The notes beneath the pieces were generated by a model that was given only the letters and a program-made list of their open reading frames with translations, was not told the origin of the DNA and searched no databases. Both the position numbers and the translations under genes were made by a program. This document shows positions 44,670-54,138 of a DNA stretch of 64,000 nt, piece after piece. The stretch lies in contig SVNA01000004.1 of NCBI GenBank assembly GCA_015067145.1, forward strand, positions 62,001 to 126,000, written 5' to 3'. The DNA comes from Oscillospiraceae bacterium. Its GTDB lineage: Bacteria; Bacillota; Clostridia; Oscillospirales; Ruminococcaceae. Position 1 is the first letter of the stretch; every line of letters starts with the position of its first letter.

Positions 44670-45764
44670 ATGGCAAGTATCACATTTAAAAACGTGGTAA
44701 AAACATATGACAACGGCGTGACCGTTGTACCGGACCTTAACCTTGAAATCAAGGATAAGGAATTTATCGTGCTTGTTGGTCCTTCCGGCTGTGGTAAATC
44801 CACAACACTGCGTATGATTGCAGGCCTTGAAGACGTTACAAGCGGCGAACTTATCATCGGCGACAGAGTGGTTAACACTGTTGCTCCAAAGGACAGAGAT
44901 ATTGCTATGGTATTCCAGAGCTACGCTCTCTATCCACACAAAACTGTGCGTGAAAACATGGCTTTTGCCCTTAAACTGCGTAAAGAACCACAGGAAGAAA
45001 TCGACAAAAAGGTTAATGAAGCTGCAAAAATCCTTGAGCTTGAAAAATACCTTGACAGAAAACCAAAGGCTCTCTCCGGCGGTCAGCGTCAGCGTGTTGC
45101 TCTTGGCCGTGCTATGGTTAGAAAACCTGCAGTTTTCCTTTTGGACGAACCACTCTCCAACCTTGACGCAAAACTGAGAACAGAAATGCGCAGCCAGATT
45201 GCATCTTTGCACAAACGTCTTGAAACAACCTTTGTTTACGTTACACACGACCAGACAGAAGCTATGACAATGGGCGACAGAATCGTTGTTATGAAGGACG
45301 GTTATGTACAGCAGTTTGACACACCGCAGAACCTTTACAACTATCCATGCAATATGTTCGTTGCAGGCTTTATCGGTTCTCCACAGATGAACTTTATGAA
45401 CGTTACAGTGGAAAAGGACGGCGAAGGTCAGGTTCTTGTTATGGGCGACTGCCGCATCAGCGTAAACAAACCTGAACTGGAAGCATACATCGGCAAGGAA
45501 GTTGTTATGGGTATCCGCCCTGAAGATATCCACGCAAACAGCTCCGCTCATGTTGGCGAACCTGCAGAATACAAAGCATTTATCAACCATATGGAAATGA
45601 TGGGCAGCGAAAACTACCTCTATCTTGACGCTTACGGCCAGAAGATGCTTGCAAGAATCCCTGCACGTTATGAATTCAGCGAAGATACAACAGTAACTCT
45701 TGCAATCGATACAGGCAAAATCCACGTATTTGACAAAGAAACAACAAATATCATCTGTCACTAA
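44670..45764 (+). CDS. sugar ABC transporter ATP-binding protein, MalK/MsmK-type
   Basis: A cytoplasmic ATPase of 364 residues that drives uptake through the two permeases. Walker A is GPSGCGKST, the signature [16 protein letters not shown], Walker [16 protein letters not shown], and the H-loop is in [10 protein letters not shown]-terminal regulatory OB-type domain (about 240-364) is present, as in MalK. AGGAGG precedes the start. Many Firmicutes have no dedicated ATPase in such operons and share an orphan MsmX; here one is encoded in place. Confidence 0.94.
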   Translation: MASITFKNVVKTYDNGVTVVPDLNLEIKDKEFIVLVGPSGCGKSTTLRMIAGLEDVTSGELIIGDRVVNTVAPKDRDIAMVFQSYALYPHKTVRENMAFALKLRKEPQEEIDKKVNEAAKILELEKYLDRKPKALSGGQRQRVALGRAMVRKPAVFLLDEPLSNLDAKLRTEMRSQIASLHKRLETTFVYVTHDQTEAMTMGDRIVVMKDGYVQQFDTPQNLYNYPCNMFVAGFIGSPQMNFMNVTVEKDGEGQVLVMGDCRISVNKPELEAYIGKEVVMGIRPEDIHANSSAHVGEPAEYKAFINHMEMMGSENYLYLDAYGQKMLARIPARYEFSEDTTVTLAIDTGKIHVFDKETTNIICH

Positions 45765-45796
45765 CAGTCTCAGATTAAAAAGGATGTGATTATATT

Positions 45797-47281
45797 ATGA
45801 GGAGCAACGGTATATTAATGCACATATCCTCTTTACCTTCTCCTTACGGAATAGGCAGCATGGGCAAAACCGCCCGTGAATTTGCCGATTTTCTCTCCGA
45901 AGCAGGTCAGAGCTACTGGCAGCTGCTGCCAATCTGCCCTACCGGCTACGGCGACAGTCCCTATCAGTCCTACTCCACCAACGCAGGCAACCCTTATTTT
46001 ATCGACCTTGACACCCTTTGTGACGAGGGCCTGCTGACCAAAGCGGAGATTGATGAGATGTTCTGGGGCGATGACCCCGAAAAGGTGGATTACGGCGCTT
46101 TGTACAGCAACCGTTATCCTATACTTAAAAAAGCAGTTGCACGCTTCTGGCAGAAACCTGACAGAGAATTTGATGCTTTCTGTCTGGACAACGCTTTCTG
46201 GCTTGAGGACTACGCCCTGTTTATGGCTCTCAAAAAGAACCTTGGCGGCACACCGTGGTACAGCTGGGAAGCACCTATCCGCAACAGAGAGGACGCCGCC
46301 CTGAAAGCTGCAAGAGCCACATATGCAGAGGAAGTACAGTTCTGGAAAACAGTACAGTACATCTTCTTCAAGCAGTGGCACAGTCTGCTGGGCTACATCA
46401 ACAGCAAGGGCATCAAGGTTATCGGTGACCTGCCAATCTATGTTTCCCTTGACGGCGTTGACGTGTGGAGCAATCCTGAACTGTTCCAGCTGGACGAAAA
46501 CAAGACACCTAAAGAGGTTGCAGGATGTCCGCCTGACGGTTTCTCGGCTGACGGTCAGCTGTGGGGTAACCCTTTGTACGACTGGGATTTCCACGAAAAA
46601 ACAGGCTATAAATGGTGGATTAAACGCATTGAATACCTGTGCAGTGTATACGATGTGCTGAGAATTGACCATTTCCGCGGCTTTGATACCTACTATGCAA
46701 TACCTTACGGCGACACAACCGCAAAAAACGGCGTGTGGAAACAGGGCCCGGGTATGAAGCTGTTCAATGCTGTTGAACAGACAATAGGCAGAAAACCTAT
46801 TATTGCAGAGGACCTTGGCTATCTGACAGATACAGTAAAAAAACTGCTGGCTGACAGCGGTTTCCCGGGAATGAAGGTGCTGCAGTTTGCCTTTGACACC
46901 CGTGATGAAAACAGCCATGAGTATCTGCCTTGGAAACACCCTGCAAACAGCATTGCATATATCGGTACCCATGACAATGACACAGCCTGCGGCTGGATTG
47001 AAAGTGCTTATCCTGAGGATATCTCCTTTGCAAAAGAGTTCCTTGGTCTTAACGAAACCGAGGGCTACAACTGGGGCATGATACGTGCACTGATGACCAG
47101 CAATGCTGACACAACCATTATTCAGTTCCAGGATTTGCTGGGGCTTGGCAGCGGGGCAAGGATGAACACACCATCCTCTGTAGGCACAAACTGGCTGTGG
47201 CGTGCAAAGGAAGGTAGCTTTGATAATGAGCTTGCCAAAAAGCTGCTGCACAAAACAAAACTTTATGACAGATTAAGATAA
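45797..47281 (+). CDS. malQ: 4-alpha-glucanotransferase (amylomaltase)
   Basis: Transfers alpha-1,4-glucan chains between acceptor sugars, releasing glucose from maltodextrins. It has 494 residues. SSLPSPYGIGSMG at the N-terminus, VIGDLPIYVSLDGVDVW, the LRIDHFRGF motif with the catalytic nucleophile Asp, IAEDLG with the acid/base Glu, and GTHDNDTACGW are the GH77 signatures. It is the last gene of the operon. Its presence is the main evidence that the transporter carries maltodextrins. Confidence 0.95.
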   Translation: MRSNGILMHISSLPSPYGIGSMGKTAREFADFLSEAGQSYWQLLPICPTGYGDSPYQSYSTNAGNPYFIDLDTLCDEGLLTKAEIDEMFWGDDPEKVDYGALYSNRYPILKKAVARFWQKPDREFDAFCLDNAFWLEDYALFMALKKNLGGTPWYSWEAPIRNREDAALKAARATYAEEVQFWKTVQYIFFKQWHSLLGYINSKGIKVIGDLPIYVSLDGVDVWSNPELFQLDENKTPKEVAGCPPDGFSADGQLWGNPLYDWDFHEKTGYKWWIKRIEYLCSVYDVLRIDHFRGFDTYYAIPYGDTTAKNGVWKQGPGMKLFNAVEQTIGRKPIIAEDLGYLTDTVKKLLADSGFPGMKVLQFAFDTRDENSHEYLPWKHPANSIAYIGTHDNDTACGWIESAYPEDISFAKEFLGLNETEGYNWGMIRALMTSNADTTIIQFQDLLGLGSGARMNTPSSVGTNWLWRAKEGSFDNELAKKLLHKTKLYDRLR

Positions 47282-47323
47282 TTTTCCTCTCCATAAATTT
47301 ACTTTGTGAGGTAAAAACCAGAA

Positions 47324-47358
47324 AACAGGGACGGCAGACTCCGTCCCTGTTCTTCTTT
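47324..47358 (+). terminator. Rho-independent terminator
   Basis: AACAGGGACGG (47324-47334) pairs with CCGTCCCTGTT (47341-47351), then CTTCTTTG. It ends the maltodextrin operon. Confidence 0.85.
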
Positions 47359-47407
47359 GCTTTAAAATCTGAAATATTATTCTTTCTGATTTATTTTTTA
47401 CCCAAAC

Positions 47408-47442
47408 AAAAAAGGCTGTTTGTCAAAACAGCCTTTTTTTAC
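47408..47442. terminator. Bidirectional terminator
   Basis: AAAAAGGCTGTTT pairs with AAACAGCCTTTTT around a GTCA loop, with T-tracts on both strands. It serves the minus-strand 92-aa gene. Confidence 0.85.
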
Positions 47443-47447
47443 TTTGT

Positions 47448-47726
47448 TTAATTGTTCAAAGTGCTCTGGAGCCATACGCCGCCTACATCAAGTGCGTCGT
47501 ACAAACCGCTTTTTACGCCCTGTTTTTTGATTCTCTGCATAAAATCAAGGCTTGTATCGGTGGAGATGAGAGCTACCTGCACCTTGTCGGCAATTTCTTG
47601 CCCGTCCACTTGTTTTGTGCTTACAACATTAAGATACACAATGTATTCTTTTGATGGGTCACCGTAATAAATTTCGTTGTTGTTTCTTACAAGTGGCAGT
47701 CCTTTATAGGTCACTTTTGTGTCCAT
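47448..47726 (-). CDS. small conserved-looking protein of unknown function
   Basis: A 92-residue soluble protein with a strong AAAGGAGG ribosome binding site. It has a compact beta-rich pattern (MDTKVTYKGLPLVRNNNEIYYGDP), then a VQVALISTDTSL strand and a helical end. No membrane helix, Cys motif or recognised family. It starts 40 nt after ireB on the same strand and is probably co-transcribed with it, so a link to IreB or to translation/cell wall regulation is conceivable. Confidence 0.6.
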   Translation of the reverse strand: MDTKVTYKGLPLVRNNNEIYYGDPSKEYIVYLNVVSTKQVDGQEIADKVQVALISTDTSLDFMQRIKKQGVKSGLYDALDVGGVWLQSTLNN

Positions 47727-47766
47727 TGGGATTACCTCCTTTTATTTGGTGCCGTAATTTTCAGAA

Positions 47767-48009
47767 TTATGCCAGATAATATTTAAGTACGCACTGAAGA
47801 ATATCATCGCGGTCAAGTTTTCTGATTTTATTTCTTGCACCCTGATGTGTAGTGATGTAGGTTGGGTCTTCGGAGAGGATATATCCCACAATCTGGTTGA
47901 TAGGATTATAGCCTTTTTCCTTTAAAGCCTCATACACTTCTTTTAAAATTTGTCTAATTTCCTGGTCTTTTTCGTTGTGTACAGAAAAAACAGCTGTTGC
48001 GTCGTTCAT
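47767..48009 (-). CDS. ireB: IreB family regulatory phosphoprotein
   Basis: An 80-residue protein of the UPF0297/YrzL group. EKGYNPINQIVGYILSEDP.YI and ARNKIRKLDRDDILQ... are nearly diagnostic. IreB in enterococci is phosphorylated on Thr by the IreK Ser/Thr kinase and reduces cephalosporin resistance. Threonines lie near the N-terminus (Thr5), as expected for the phosphosite region. AGGAGG precedes the start. Its usual neighbours alaS and ruvX (yqgF) are absent here. Confidence 0.94.
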   Translation of the reverse strand: MNDATAVFSVHNEKDQEIRQILKEVYEALKEKGYNPINQIVGYILSEDPTYITTHQGARNKIRKLDRDDILQCVLKYYLA

Positions 48010-48078
48010 CCTACATCCCTCCTTTTTTTACTACTTAATATTGTACATTATTTTGTATTTTAATTCAATAGAAATATA

Positions 48079-50466
48079 CTATGTTCTCAAAAATACACCA
48101 ATTTTTCTCAAATTATCCAAAATTGTGCCTGTGCACTGTTCTGCCACCGCATCTGTGAGTGTTGCGTTTTTGTCTCGGAGAACAAGGCTGTATGCAAGGC
48201 TCTTTTTGCCCAGTTCCAGTCTGTCGCCTGTGTAAACGTCAAAGAGTTTTACACTTTCCAGATATTCGCCGCAGCTTTCTTTGATAATATCGATAATATC
48301 ACCGTTTGCAACGGATTTGTCGCACACAAATGCAAGGTCACGTGTAACAGCAGGGAATCTTGCAAGCTGTTTGTACTGTTTTGCACCGCCAACATATTTG
48401 AAGAGTTCTTCACCGTTGAGATCACATACGCAAACCTTTGTCTTGATGCCGTAGTTGTTAAGAACTACAGGGTGAAGTTCGCCGATTGTAGCTACAACTG
48501 CACCGTTTACAACAACGTCTGCACATCTGCCCGGGTGGTATGTTGTGTTCTGCTTGTTGCGTACAAATTTTACATCTTCAATGTTGAGTGCCCAGAGTAT
48601 TTTTTCCACTGCACCTTTAAGGAAGAAGAAGTCTTTGTTCGCACCGTAAACTGCCATAATGAATTTTTCAACCTCTTTCGGAAGCTCTTCGCCCTCTACA
48701 ACATGGTATTCTGTTGCATTTTCAAAGAGGGAAACAGCTTCGATACGGCTGTTGTAGTTTCTCTGTACAACGTTCATCATGGAAGCAACTGCAGTTGTTC
48801 TCATAACAGATGTGTCTTCGCCCAGAGGGTTGGAGATAACAACAGGGTTTCTGAGGGAGGAATCTGCAGGAACGTTCAAGAGGTCAAAGTTCTTTGGAGA
48901 GTAGAAGGAGAATGTTTCGATTTCGTAGAAGCCGAGGCCGAGAAGATAGCCGATAACATCCTTTGTGAACTTCTGTCTTTCTGTAAGGCGTGCTGTTGCT
49001 GTGCCTTTCATAATTGTACTTGGCAGCTTGTTGTAGCCGTACATTCTTGCAATTTCTTCGGACAGGTCGTTGTACTGTGTAACTTCGTCCTTGGCGATAT
49101 CGTAGCGGTGTGTTGGCACGATAACTGTGTCATCTTCCACCTTGAAGCCGAGGGAAAGGAGTGTTTTTTCCATATCAGCCTTTGCGATTTCTGTGCCGAG
49201 GATTTCGTTGATTTTTTCTGCGTTGAACGGAACCTTGCGTTCGTATCTTGGGGATGGGTAAACGTCGATTACACCACCGATTACATCGCCTGCATCAAGT
49301 TCCACAACCAGTTCCATCGCTTTTGCCAGAGCCGGCATACAGTTGTCAGGGTTGAGGCCTTTTTCAAACTTGCCTGATGCTTCTGTTCTGAGACCAAGCT
49401 GACGGGAAGCGTATCTTACTTTAGGGCCGTCAAAGCAGGCGGATTCAAACACAACCATATTTGTGTCTTCGTAAACGCCACTGTATTCGCCGCCCATAAC
49501 ACCTGCGATTGCGATTGGTTCTTCCTTGTCGGAGATAACCAGCATATTTTCGTTGAGTTTTCTCTGTACACCGTCAAGTGTCATGATTTCTTCGCCCTGT
49601 TTTGCAAGACGGACATCGATAAGGTTGCCTTTAACGTATTTGTGGTCAAATGCGTGCATTGGGTGACCGTAGAGCAGCATTACATAGTTTGTGATGTCAA
49701 CGATGTTGTTGATTGGTCTTACGCCGCAAACACGCAGTTTTTCTCGCAGCCAGCGTGGAGATGGTTTAACGCGAACGTTTTTGATCATAGCTGCTGCGTA
49801 ACGCATGCAGTGGTCAGTGTCGCTGATTTTAACGGAGAGATAGTTGCTGATATCGTCTTCGCCTTCTGGCATAACAGGCTTTGGTTCGTTGAAAGGAACG
49901 CCGAAGGTTGCACTTGCTTCACGGGCCAGGCCGAGAACGGAGAGGCAGTCAGGACGGTTTGGTGTGATTTCAAATTCCACCATATAGTCTTCCATGCCGA
50001 GTGCTTTTTCGATTGGTGTGCCAAGTGGCCATTCTTCGTCAAGCACCATAATGCCGTCTTCGATAGCATTTGGGAAATCGTGTGTTGTAAGGCCGAGCTC
50101 GCCAAGGGAGCAAAGCATGCCGTTGCTCATTACGCCGCGGAGCTCGCCTGCGTGGATTTCCTTGCCGCAAGGAAGGAGGGAGTTATCGAGAGCAACAGGA
50201 ACAAGGTCGCCGACTGTGAGGTTTTTTGCACCTGTAACGATAACTGTCTGTTCTGTGCCGATGTCGATGCCGCAAACTGTGAGTTTGTCTGCATTAGGGT
50301 GTTTGTCGAGGGAAACAACCTTGCCCACAACAACGTTTCTGATTTTGTCCTTTTCTGTGGAGTAAACTTCCACCTTGGAGCCGGACATTGTCATATCTTC
50401 GGCAAAAGTTTTAATGTCGCAGTCGAAAGGTGCGTATTCTTTTAACCAGTTAAGTGATACATCCAT
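48079..50466 (-). CDS. pheT: phenylalanyl-tRNA synthetase beta subunit
   Basis: Forms the alpha2-beta2 enzyme with PheS. It has 795 residues. The order is a short N-terminal domain, an EMAP-like tRNA-binding domain (about 40-150), the B3/4 editing domain, B5, a catalytic-like core and the C-terminal FDX-ACB anticodon domain. It lies 14 nt after pheS and is the end of a T-box-controlled operon. It carries its own B3/4 editing region, while a separate B3/4-type protein is encoded at 25830-26486. Confidence 0.97.
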   Translation of the reverse strand: MDVSLNWLKEYAPFDCDIKTFAEDMTMSGSKVEVYSTEKDKIRNVVVGKVVSLDKHPNADKLTVCGIDIGTEQTVIVTGAKNLTVGDLVPVALDNSLLPCGKEIHAGELRGVMSNGMLCSLGELGLTTHDFPNAIEDGIMVLDEEWPLGTPIEKALGMEDYMVEFEITPNRPDCLSVLGLAREASATFGVPFNEPKPVMPEGEDDISNYLSVKISDTDHCMRYAAAMIKNVRVKPSPRWLREKLRVCGVRPINNIVDITNYVMLLYGHPMHAFDHKYVKGNLIDVRLAKQGEEIMTLDGVQRKLNENMLVISDKEEPIAIAGVMGGEYSGVYEDTNMVVFESACFDGPKVRYASRQLGLRTEASGKFEKGLNPDNCMPALAKAMELVVELDAGDVIGGVIDVYPSPRYERKVPFNAEKINEILGTEIAKADMEKTLLSLGFKVEDDTVIVPTHRYDIAKDEVTQYNDLSEEIARMYGYNKLPSTIMKGTATARLTERQKFTKDVIGYLLGLGFYEIETFSFYSPKNFDLLNVPADSSLRNPVVISNPLGEDTSVMRTTAVASMMNVVQRNYNSRIEAVSLFENATEYHVVEGEELPKEVEKFIMAVYGANKDFFFLKGAVEKILWALNIEDVKFVRNKQNTTYHPGRCADVVVNGAVVATIGELHPVVLNNYGIKTKVCVCDLNGEELFKYVGGAKQYKQLARFPAVTRDLAFVCDKSVANGDIIDIIKESCGEYLESVKLFDVYTGDRLELGKKSLAYSLVLRDKNATLTDAVAEQCTGTILDNLRKIGVFLRT

Positions 50467-50480
50467 TGTAAATTACCTCC

Positions 50481-51500
50481 TTAGAACTGTGACAGGAAAC
50501 GCATGTCGTTTTCGTACATGAGTCTCATATCGTCAATGTCGTAACGCATCATTGTAAGTCTTTCCAGACCCATACCGAATGCAAAACCAGAGTATTTTGT
50601 GCTGTCGATGCCGCAGCTTTCAAGTACTACAGGGTTTACGATGCCGCTGCCGAGAATTTCAATCCAGCCTTCGCCTTTGCACAGACGGCAGCCTTTGCCG
50701 CCGCATTTAAAGCAGGTCATATCCATTTCAGCACTTGGTTCTGTGTATGCAAAGTGGTGAGGACGGAAACGAACCTTTGTTTCAGGTCCGAACATATTTT
50801 TAACAAATGCTTCCAGTGTGCCTTTAAGGTCTGCCATTGTGATGTTTTCGTCGATAACAAGACCTTCAATCTGGTGGAAGAGTGGGCTGTGTGTTGCGTC
50901 AACTTCGTCAGCACGGTAAACACGGCCCGGTGCGATGATGCGGATTGGCGGTTTCTGGTCCAGCATTGTTCTTACCTGCACAGGGGAAGTCTGTGTGCGG
51001 AGAACGATGTTTTCTGTGATGTAGAATGTGTCCTGTGTGTCACGGGACGGATGGGATTTTGGCATGTTGAGCATTTCGAAGTTGTATTTGTCCAGCTCAA
51101 CTTCAGGGCCTGCTGCAATGGAGAAACCCATGCCAAGGAAGATTTCCTTGAGTTCATCAAGAACTAGCTGAATCGGGTGACGTTTGCCCATTTCAAATTC
51201 GCTGCCCGGGAGAGTGATGTCGATTTCTTCCTCCACCAGCTGTTTTTCCATGAGTTCTGCTTTGATTTTTTCCAGTTTTTCTGCGAGAGCGTTTTCCACT
51301 GTTTCTCTCACTTCGTTTGCCAGAGCACCCATTACAGGTCTTTCTTCGGCAGAGAGTTTGCCCATCTGTTTGAGGATGGCTGTAACTTCGCCTTTTTTGC
51401 CCAGAACACGAACGCGGATTTCGTCAATTTCTGCAGGTGTAGCTGCTTTTTCAATCTGTTCGAGAGAGCTGAGACGAATGTTTTCAAGCTGCTGTTTCAT
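50481..51500 (-). CDS. pheS: phenylalanyl-tRNA synthetase alpha subunit
   Basis: The catalytic alpha subunit, 339 residues. The N-terminal coiled-coil region binds tRNA. The class II core contains MGFSIAAGPEVE, the motif 2 region around TSPVQVRTM and the motif 3 segment GMGLERLTMMRYDI near the C-terminus. AAGGAG precedes the ATG. Upstream is the T-box leader with a TTC specifier, matching the amino acid. Confidence 0.97.
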   Translation of the reverse strand: MKQQLENIRLSSLEQIEKAATPAEIDEIRVRVLGKKGEVTAILKQMGKLSAEERPVMGALANEVRETVENALAEKLEKIKAELMEKQLVEEEIDITLPGSEFEMGKRHPIQLVLDELKEIFLGMGFSIAAGPEVELDKYNFEMLNMPKSHPSRDTQDTFYITENIVLRTQTSPVQVRTMLDQKPPIRIIAPGRVYRADEVDATHSPLFHQIEGLVIDENITMADLKGTLEAFVKNMFGPETKVRFRPHHFAYTEPSAEMDMTCFKCGGKGCRLCKGEGWIEILGSGIVNPVVLESCGIDSTKYSGFAFGMGLERLTMMRYDIDDMRLMYENDMRFLSQF

Positions 51501-51548
51501 TTTTTGTTTTTCTCCTTCTTTTTAGTATTGGGACGAAGGTTGTGCCAA

Positions 51549-51785
51549 ATAAAAAAGCCCCGCCCCTTAAAACAATTAAGGGACGAAGCACTGATATACT
51601 CCGTGGTACCACCCAAATTTCCGCACATAAAAATGCGGACACTCAAGACCTTTTAACGCAAGGAATACGGCGATGCCTAATGGGTTTTGACCGTTCAGCA
51701 AGGCTTCTGTCAAGGGAACTTCTCCTATAGGTTTCTGCACTTCTTTCAGCCGCGGAGGTGCTCTCTTTTTCAAAAACGGTATAAG
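51549..51785 (-). ncRNA. T-box leader, phenylalanine-specific
   Basis: Minus strand. The conserved T-box core GGGTGGTACCACGG is at about 51615-51600. The terminator stem CCCTTAA...TTAAGGG lies at about 51582-51557, followed by GGGGCTTTTTT. Upstream stem I contains a GAAGTTCCC specifier loop with TTC at 51718-51716, which is a Phe codon. Uncharged tRNA-Phe pairing with the UGG/GGUAC bulge would let transcription proceed into pheS. Confidence 0.93.
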
Positions 51786-51825
51786 ATACTTTTCTTGATA
51801 AGCGAATTTATATTAATACTAAAAT

Positions 51826-51855
51826 ATAATATCATATTTACACAGCAAATTGCAA
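51826..51855 (-). promoter_or_regulatory. pheST promoter
   Basis: On the minus strand TTGCAA (51855-51850), 18-base spacer and TATTAT (51831-51826), with a TGA extended -10 element. Confidence 0.55.
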
Positions 51856-51898
51856 GTGTAAAATATTGTCCCGCACACAGCACTGTGCCCCAGAGCAG

Positions 51899-51935
51899 AA
51901 AAAAACCGCAGATTCTGCAATCTGCGGCTGATTTT
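51899..51935 (-). terminator. Terminator downstream of the YczE-like gene
   Basis: CCGCAGATT (51906-51914) pairs with AATCTGCGG (51919-51927), with T7 on the minus strand. Confidence 0.8.
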
Positions 51936-52682
51936 TTATACAAATGAACGGTTTACACCGCATATATTTTCTGTTGCGGCAAAAAGTTTTTCGATGTGCG
52001 GCAGAAACAGGTTTATAAGCACACCGTTTGCAACTGCAAAGATAACCGTGCCTTCCCTCACGATGCCGAAATCAAGGCGGAACAGCAGACAAAGCAGAAA
52101 TGTTGCACCTACATAGCAGAAGTCCACTATCAGCTTTGCCGTGCCGAACTTCATATTTCTTCTGCGGGCCAAAAGGGCACAGAAGGTATCGGGTGGATAG
52201 TTTGCAAAGCCCGATGCCTTGGTACAGCAGAAGCCTATGCTGATAAGCACCACCCCGATGGCGTAGATGAAAAATCTTTCGAAATATGTATTGGGGCTGA
52301 GTGCGAGAAAGGGCGGAAAGTCGTATTTAAAAAAGTTGAGTATCCAGCCGTGCAGCACCACAGGAATAATCTGTATCATAAACAGCGGTTTGAACTTCTT
52401 TTTAAGCATTGCCACCTGCAGCAGCATAAAGAAGCCGTACAGTATCATAAGGCCGTTGCCCACCTTTATATTGAGTGCCAGTGCTATGGCATAGCTGGTA
52501 CCTGTGGAGGTGGTCTGCCCCAGTGCCGCAATAATGCCCATAGCCGCCCCTGCACATACAAGGGTTATGCCCGCTGTCATCTCCATAAACAGAACAAAAG
52601 CTCTTTTTATACTTTTTTTCGTGCACACAAGGCTTATGGCCGTCAGTATATCCAGCAGCAGTATCCGTGCTTTTTTCTTCAT
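51936..52682 (-). CDS. YczE/YitT-like membrane protein
   Basis: A 248-residue membrane protein with about five helices: 30-50, 68-88, 95-115, 135-152 and 180-225. The AALGQTTSTGTSYAIALALNIKVGNG segment after the first helices is characteristic of YczE/YyaS/YitT proteins, here with a KKK basic start. Its ATG overlaps the acpS stop (ATGA), with GAGGTG upstream. The family's transport or regulatory function is not defined. Confidence 0.8.
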   Translation of the reverse strand: MKKKARILLLDILTAISLVCTKKSIKRAFVLFMEMTAGITLVCAGAAMGIIAALGQTTSTGTSYAIALALNIKVGNGLMILYGFFMLLQVAMLKKKFKPLFMIQIIPVVLHGWILNFFKYDFPPFLALSPNTYFERFFIYAIGVVLISIGFCCTKASGFANYPPDTFCALLARRRNMKFGTAKLIVDFCYVGATFLLCLLFRLDFGIVREGTVIFAVANGVLINLFLPHIEKLFAATENICGVNRSFV

Positions 52683-53050
52683 CTTTTCACCTCGATAACA
52701 ACAAAGGCAACCGCCTTGTCCTTTTCGTGAGACAGCGATACTTTACAGTCCAGCTTTTTGTCTTCCACAATTTCCTTTGCTTTGCCCGAAAACTCAAAAT
52801 ACGGAGCACCAAGGCTGTCCCTGAGTATCTCCACGTCGGTCAGCTCAAAGCCCCGCACACCTGTACCCAGAGCCTTGGAAAAAGCCTCTTTTGCTGCAAA
52901 GTTTGCCGCAAGGGAGTTTGTCTTTATTTTATTTTCAGAGGCAAAAAGGGCAATTTCCCTTTCGCCGTAGACCTTTGTGAGAAAGCTTTCTTTCTCAAGG
53001 CTTTTTGCAATTCTGCCGATAGATACAATATCAACACCTATGCCGTACAT
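52679..53050 (-). CDS. acpS: holo-[acyl-carrier-protein] synthase
   Basis: Transfers 4'-phosphopantetheine from CoA to acyl carrier protein. It has 123 residues. GIGVDIVSIGRI carries the metal-binding Asp7 and ANFAAKEAFSKALGTG the catalytic Glu and Lys. The ATG at 53050 has AAAGGAG upstream; a longer in-frame extension has no ribosome binding site. It overlaps the membrane-protein gene by 4 nt. Confidence 0.95.
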   Translation of the reverse strand: MYGIGVDIVSIGRIAKSLEKESFLTKVYGEREIALFASENKIKTNSLAANFAAKEAFSKALGTGVRGFELTDVEILRDSLGAPYFEFSGKAKEIVEDKKLDCKVSLSHEKDKAVAFVVIEVKR

Positions 53051-53149
53051 AAAGAGCTCCTTTTTGCCTTTGACAAGGCAATCTGTCAATACTTCGTATG
53101 TTACTTTTGCTGCCAAAAGTCACATCCAAAGGATAAATTAAAGAGATAT

Positions 53150-53176
53150 TAAAAAAGGGAGAAATTTCTCCCTTTT
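53150..53176 (-). terminator. Terminator downstream of sufB
   Basis: AAAAGGGAGAAA (53153-53164) and TTTCTCCCTTTT (53165-53176) form a perfect palindrome, with T6 on the minus strand. Confidence 0.8.
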
Positions 53177-53196
53177 CAGTTTAAAGTATATGCCGT

Positions 53197-54120
53197 TTAT
53201 TTGAGGAAACCGTTGATAATCTGTTCTTCTGCTTCCTTTTCGCTGAGGCCCAGTGTCATCAGCTTGATAAGCTGTTCACCTGCAATTTTGCCGATTGCAG
53301 CTTCGTGGATAAGGCTTGCGTCTGTGTGGTTTGCCTGTATCTGTGGAATTGCACTTACAACAGCTTTATCCATAACGATTGCATCACATTCTGTGTGACC
53401 GTTGCAGGCATTGTTGCCGTTTACGTTGGAGAGGAAAAGCTGTTTGGATTCGTCCTTTGCAACAGAGCGGCTGATAACGTGTGTTGCACTGTTTTCGCCG
53501 TCCAGGTCAACCTCGAACTTTGTTGTTGCGTTCTGTTTTCCGTGTGTCATAAGTTTTTCGCTTACGATAAGTGTTGCACCCTTTGCAAGAGTTGCCTTTG
53601 TAACACGGTCGGTGGAATCGACACCTTTGATCTGAACTGTGTCCATCTCAACATAGCTGCCCTCTTCCATATTGATAACGGTTGTAGGGTTCATAACGTT
53701 CTGGCCGTTGCCGTCCCCTGCACCGTAGTGTTTTTCAACATAGCGGATTTTTGCATTTTTGCCAACATAGAAGGTGTGGATACCATCGTGACGGGATTCG
53801 CTGTCCCCTGTGTTGTGGATGCCGCAGCCTGCAACGATTGTTACGTCTGCGTCTTCGCCGATGAAAAAGTCGTTGTAAACCATCTCTGTGTGGCCTGTCT
53901 GGCTGATAACAACAGGGATGTGCACGCTTTCGTTTTTTGTGCCTGCCTTGATGATGATATCAATGCCCGGCTTGTCTGTTTTTGTTACAATGTCGATATT
54001 TGCAGTTGTGCTGCGTGCTGCAGCTTCGCCGTTTGCACGGATGTTGTAAGCACCCTGAGGAACGCCATGCAGGTCTGCAATTTTTTCCAAAAGGTCTTTC
54101 TGAATTGCATCAATAGCCAT
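53197..54120 (-). CDS. sufB: SufB-like Fe-S cluster scaffold, minimal form
   Basis: A scaffold for Fe-S cluster assembly, working with the SufC ATPase. It has 307 residues, much shorter than the usual approximately 465-residue SufB, but keeps the right-handed beta-helix core (THVISRSVAKDESKQLF, NNACNGHTECD with its Cys) and a C-terminal helical end (EKEAEEQIINGFLK) that contacts SufC. There is no SufD, SufS or SufU nearby. This matches the two-gene minimal SUF-like (SMS, SmsCB) form described for archaea and anaerobic bacteria. AGGAGG precedes the start, 18 nt after sufC. Confidence 0.9.
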   Translation of the reverse strand: MAIDAIQKDLLEKIADLHGVPQGAYNIRANGEAAARSTTANIDIVTKTDKPGIDIIIKAGTKNESVHIPVVISQTGHTEMVYNDFFIGEDADVTIVAGCGIHNTGDSESRHDGIHTFYVGKNAKIRYVEKHYGAGDGNGQNVMNPTTVINMEEGSYVEMDTVQIKGVDSTDRVTKATLAKGATLIVSEKLMTHGKQNATTKFEVDLDGENSATHVISRSVAKDESKQLFLSNVNGNNACNGHTECDAIVMDKAVVSAIPQIQANHTDASLIHEAAIGKIAGEQLIKLMTLGLSEKEAEEQIINGFLK

Positions 54121-54138
54121 TTTGTATTCCTCCTTGTT

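Noticed and set aside
52679-53116. Longer acpS start at 53116
   Set aside because: The added 22 residues do not resemble AcpS and lack a ribosome binding site; AAAGGAG precedes the ATG at 53050.
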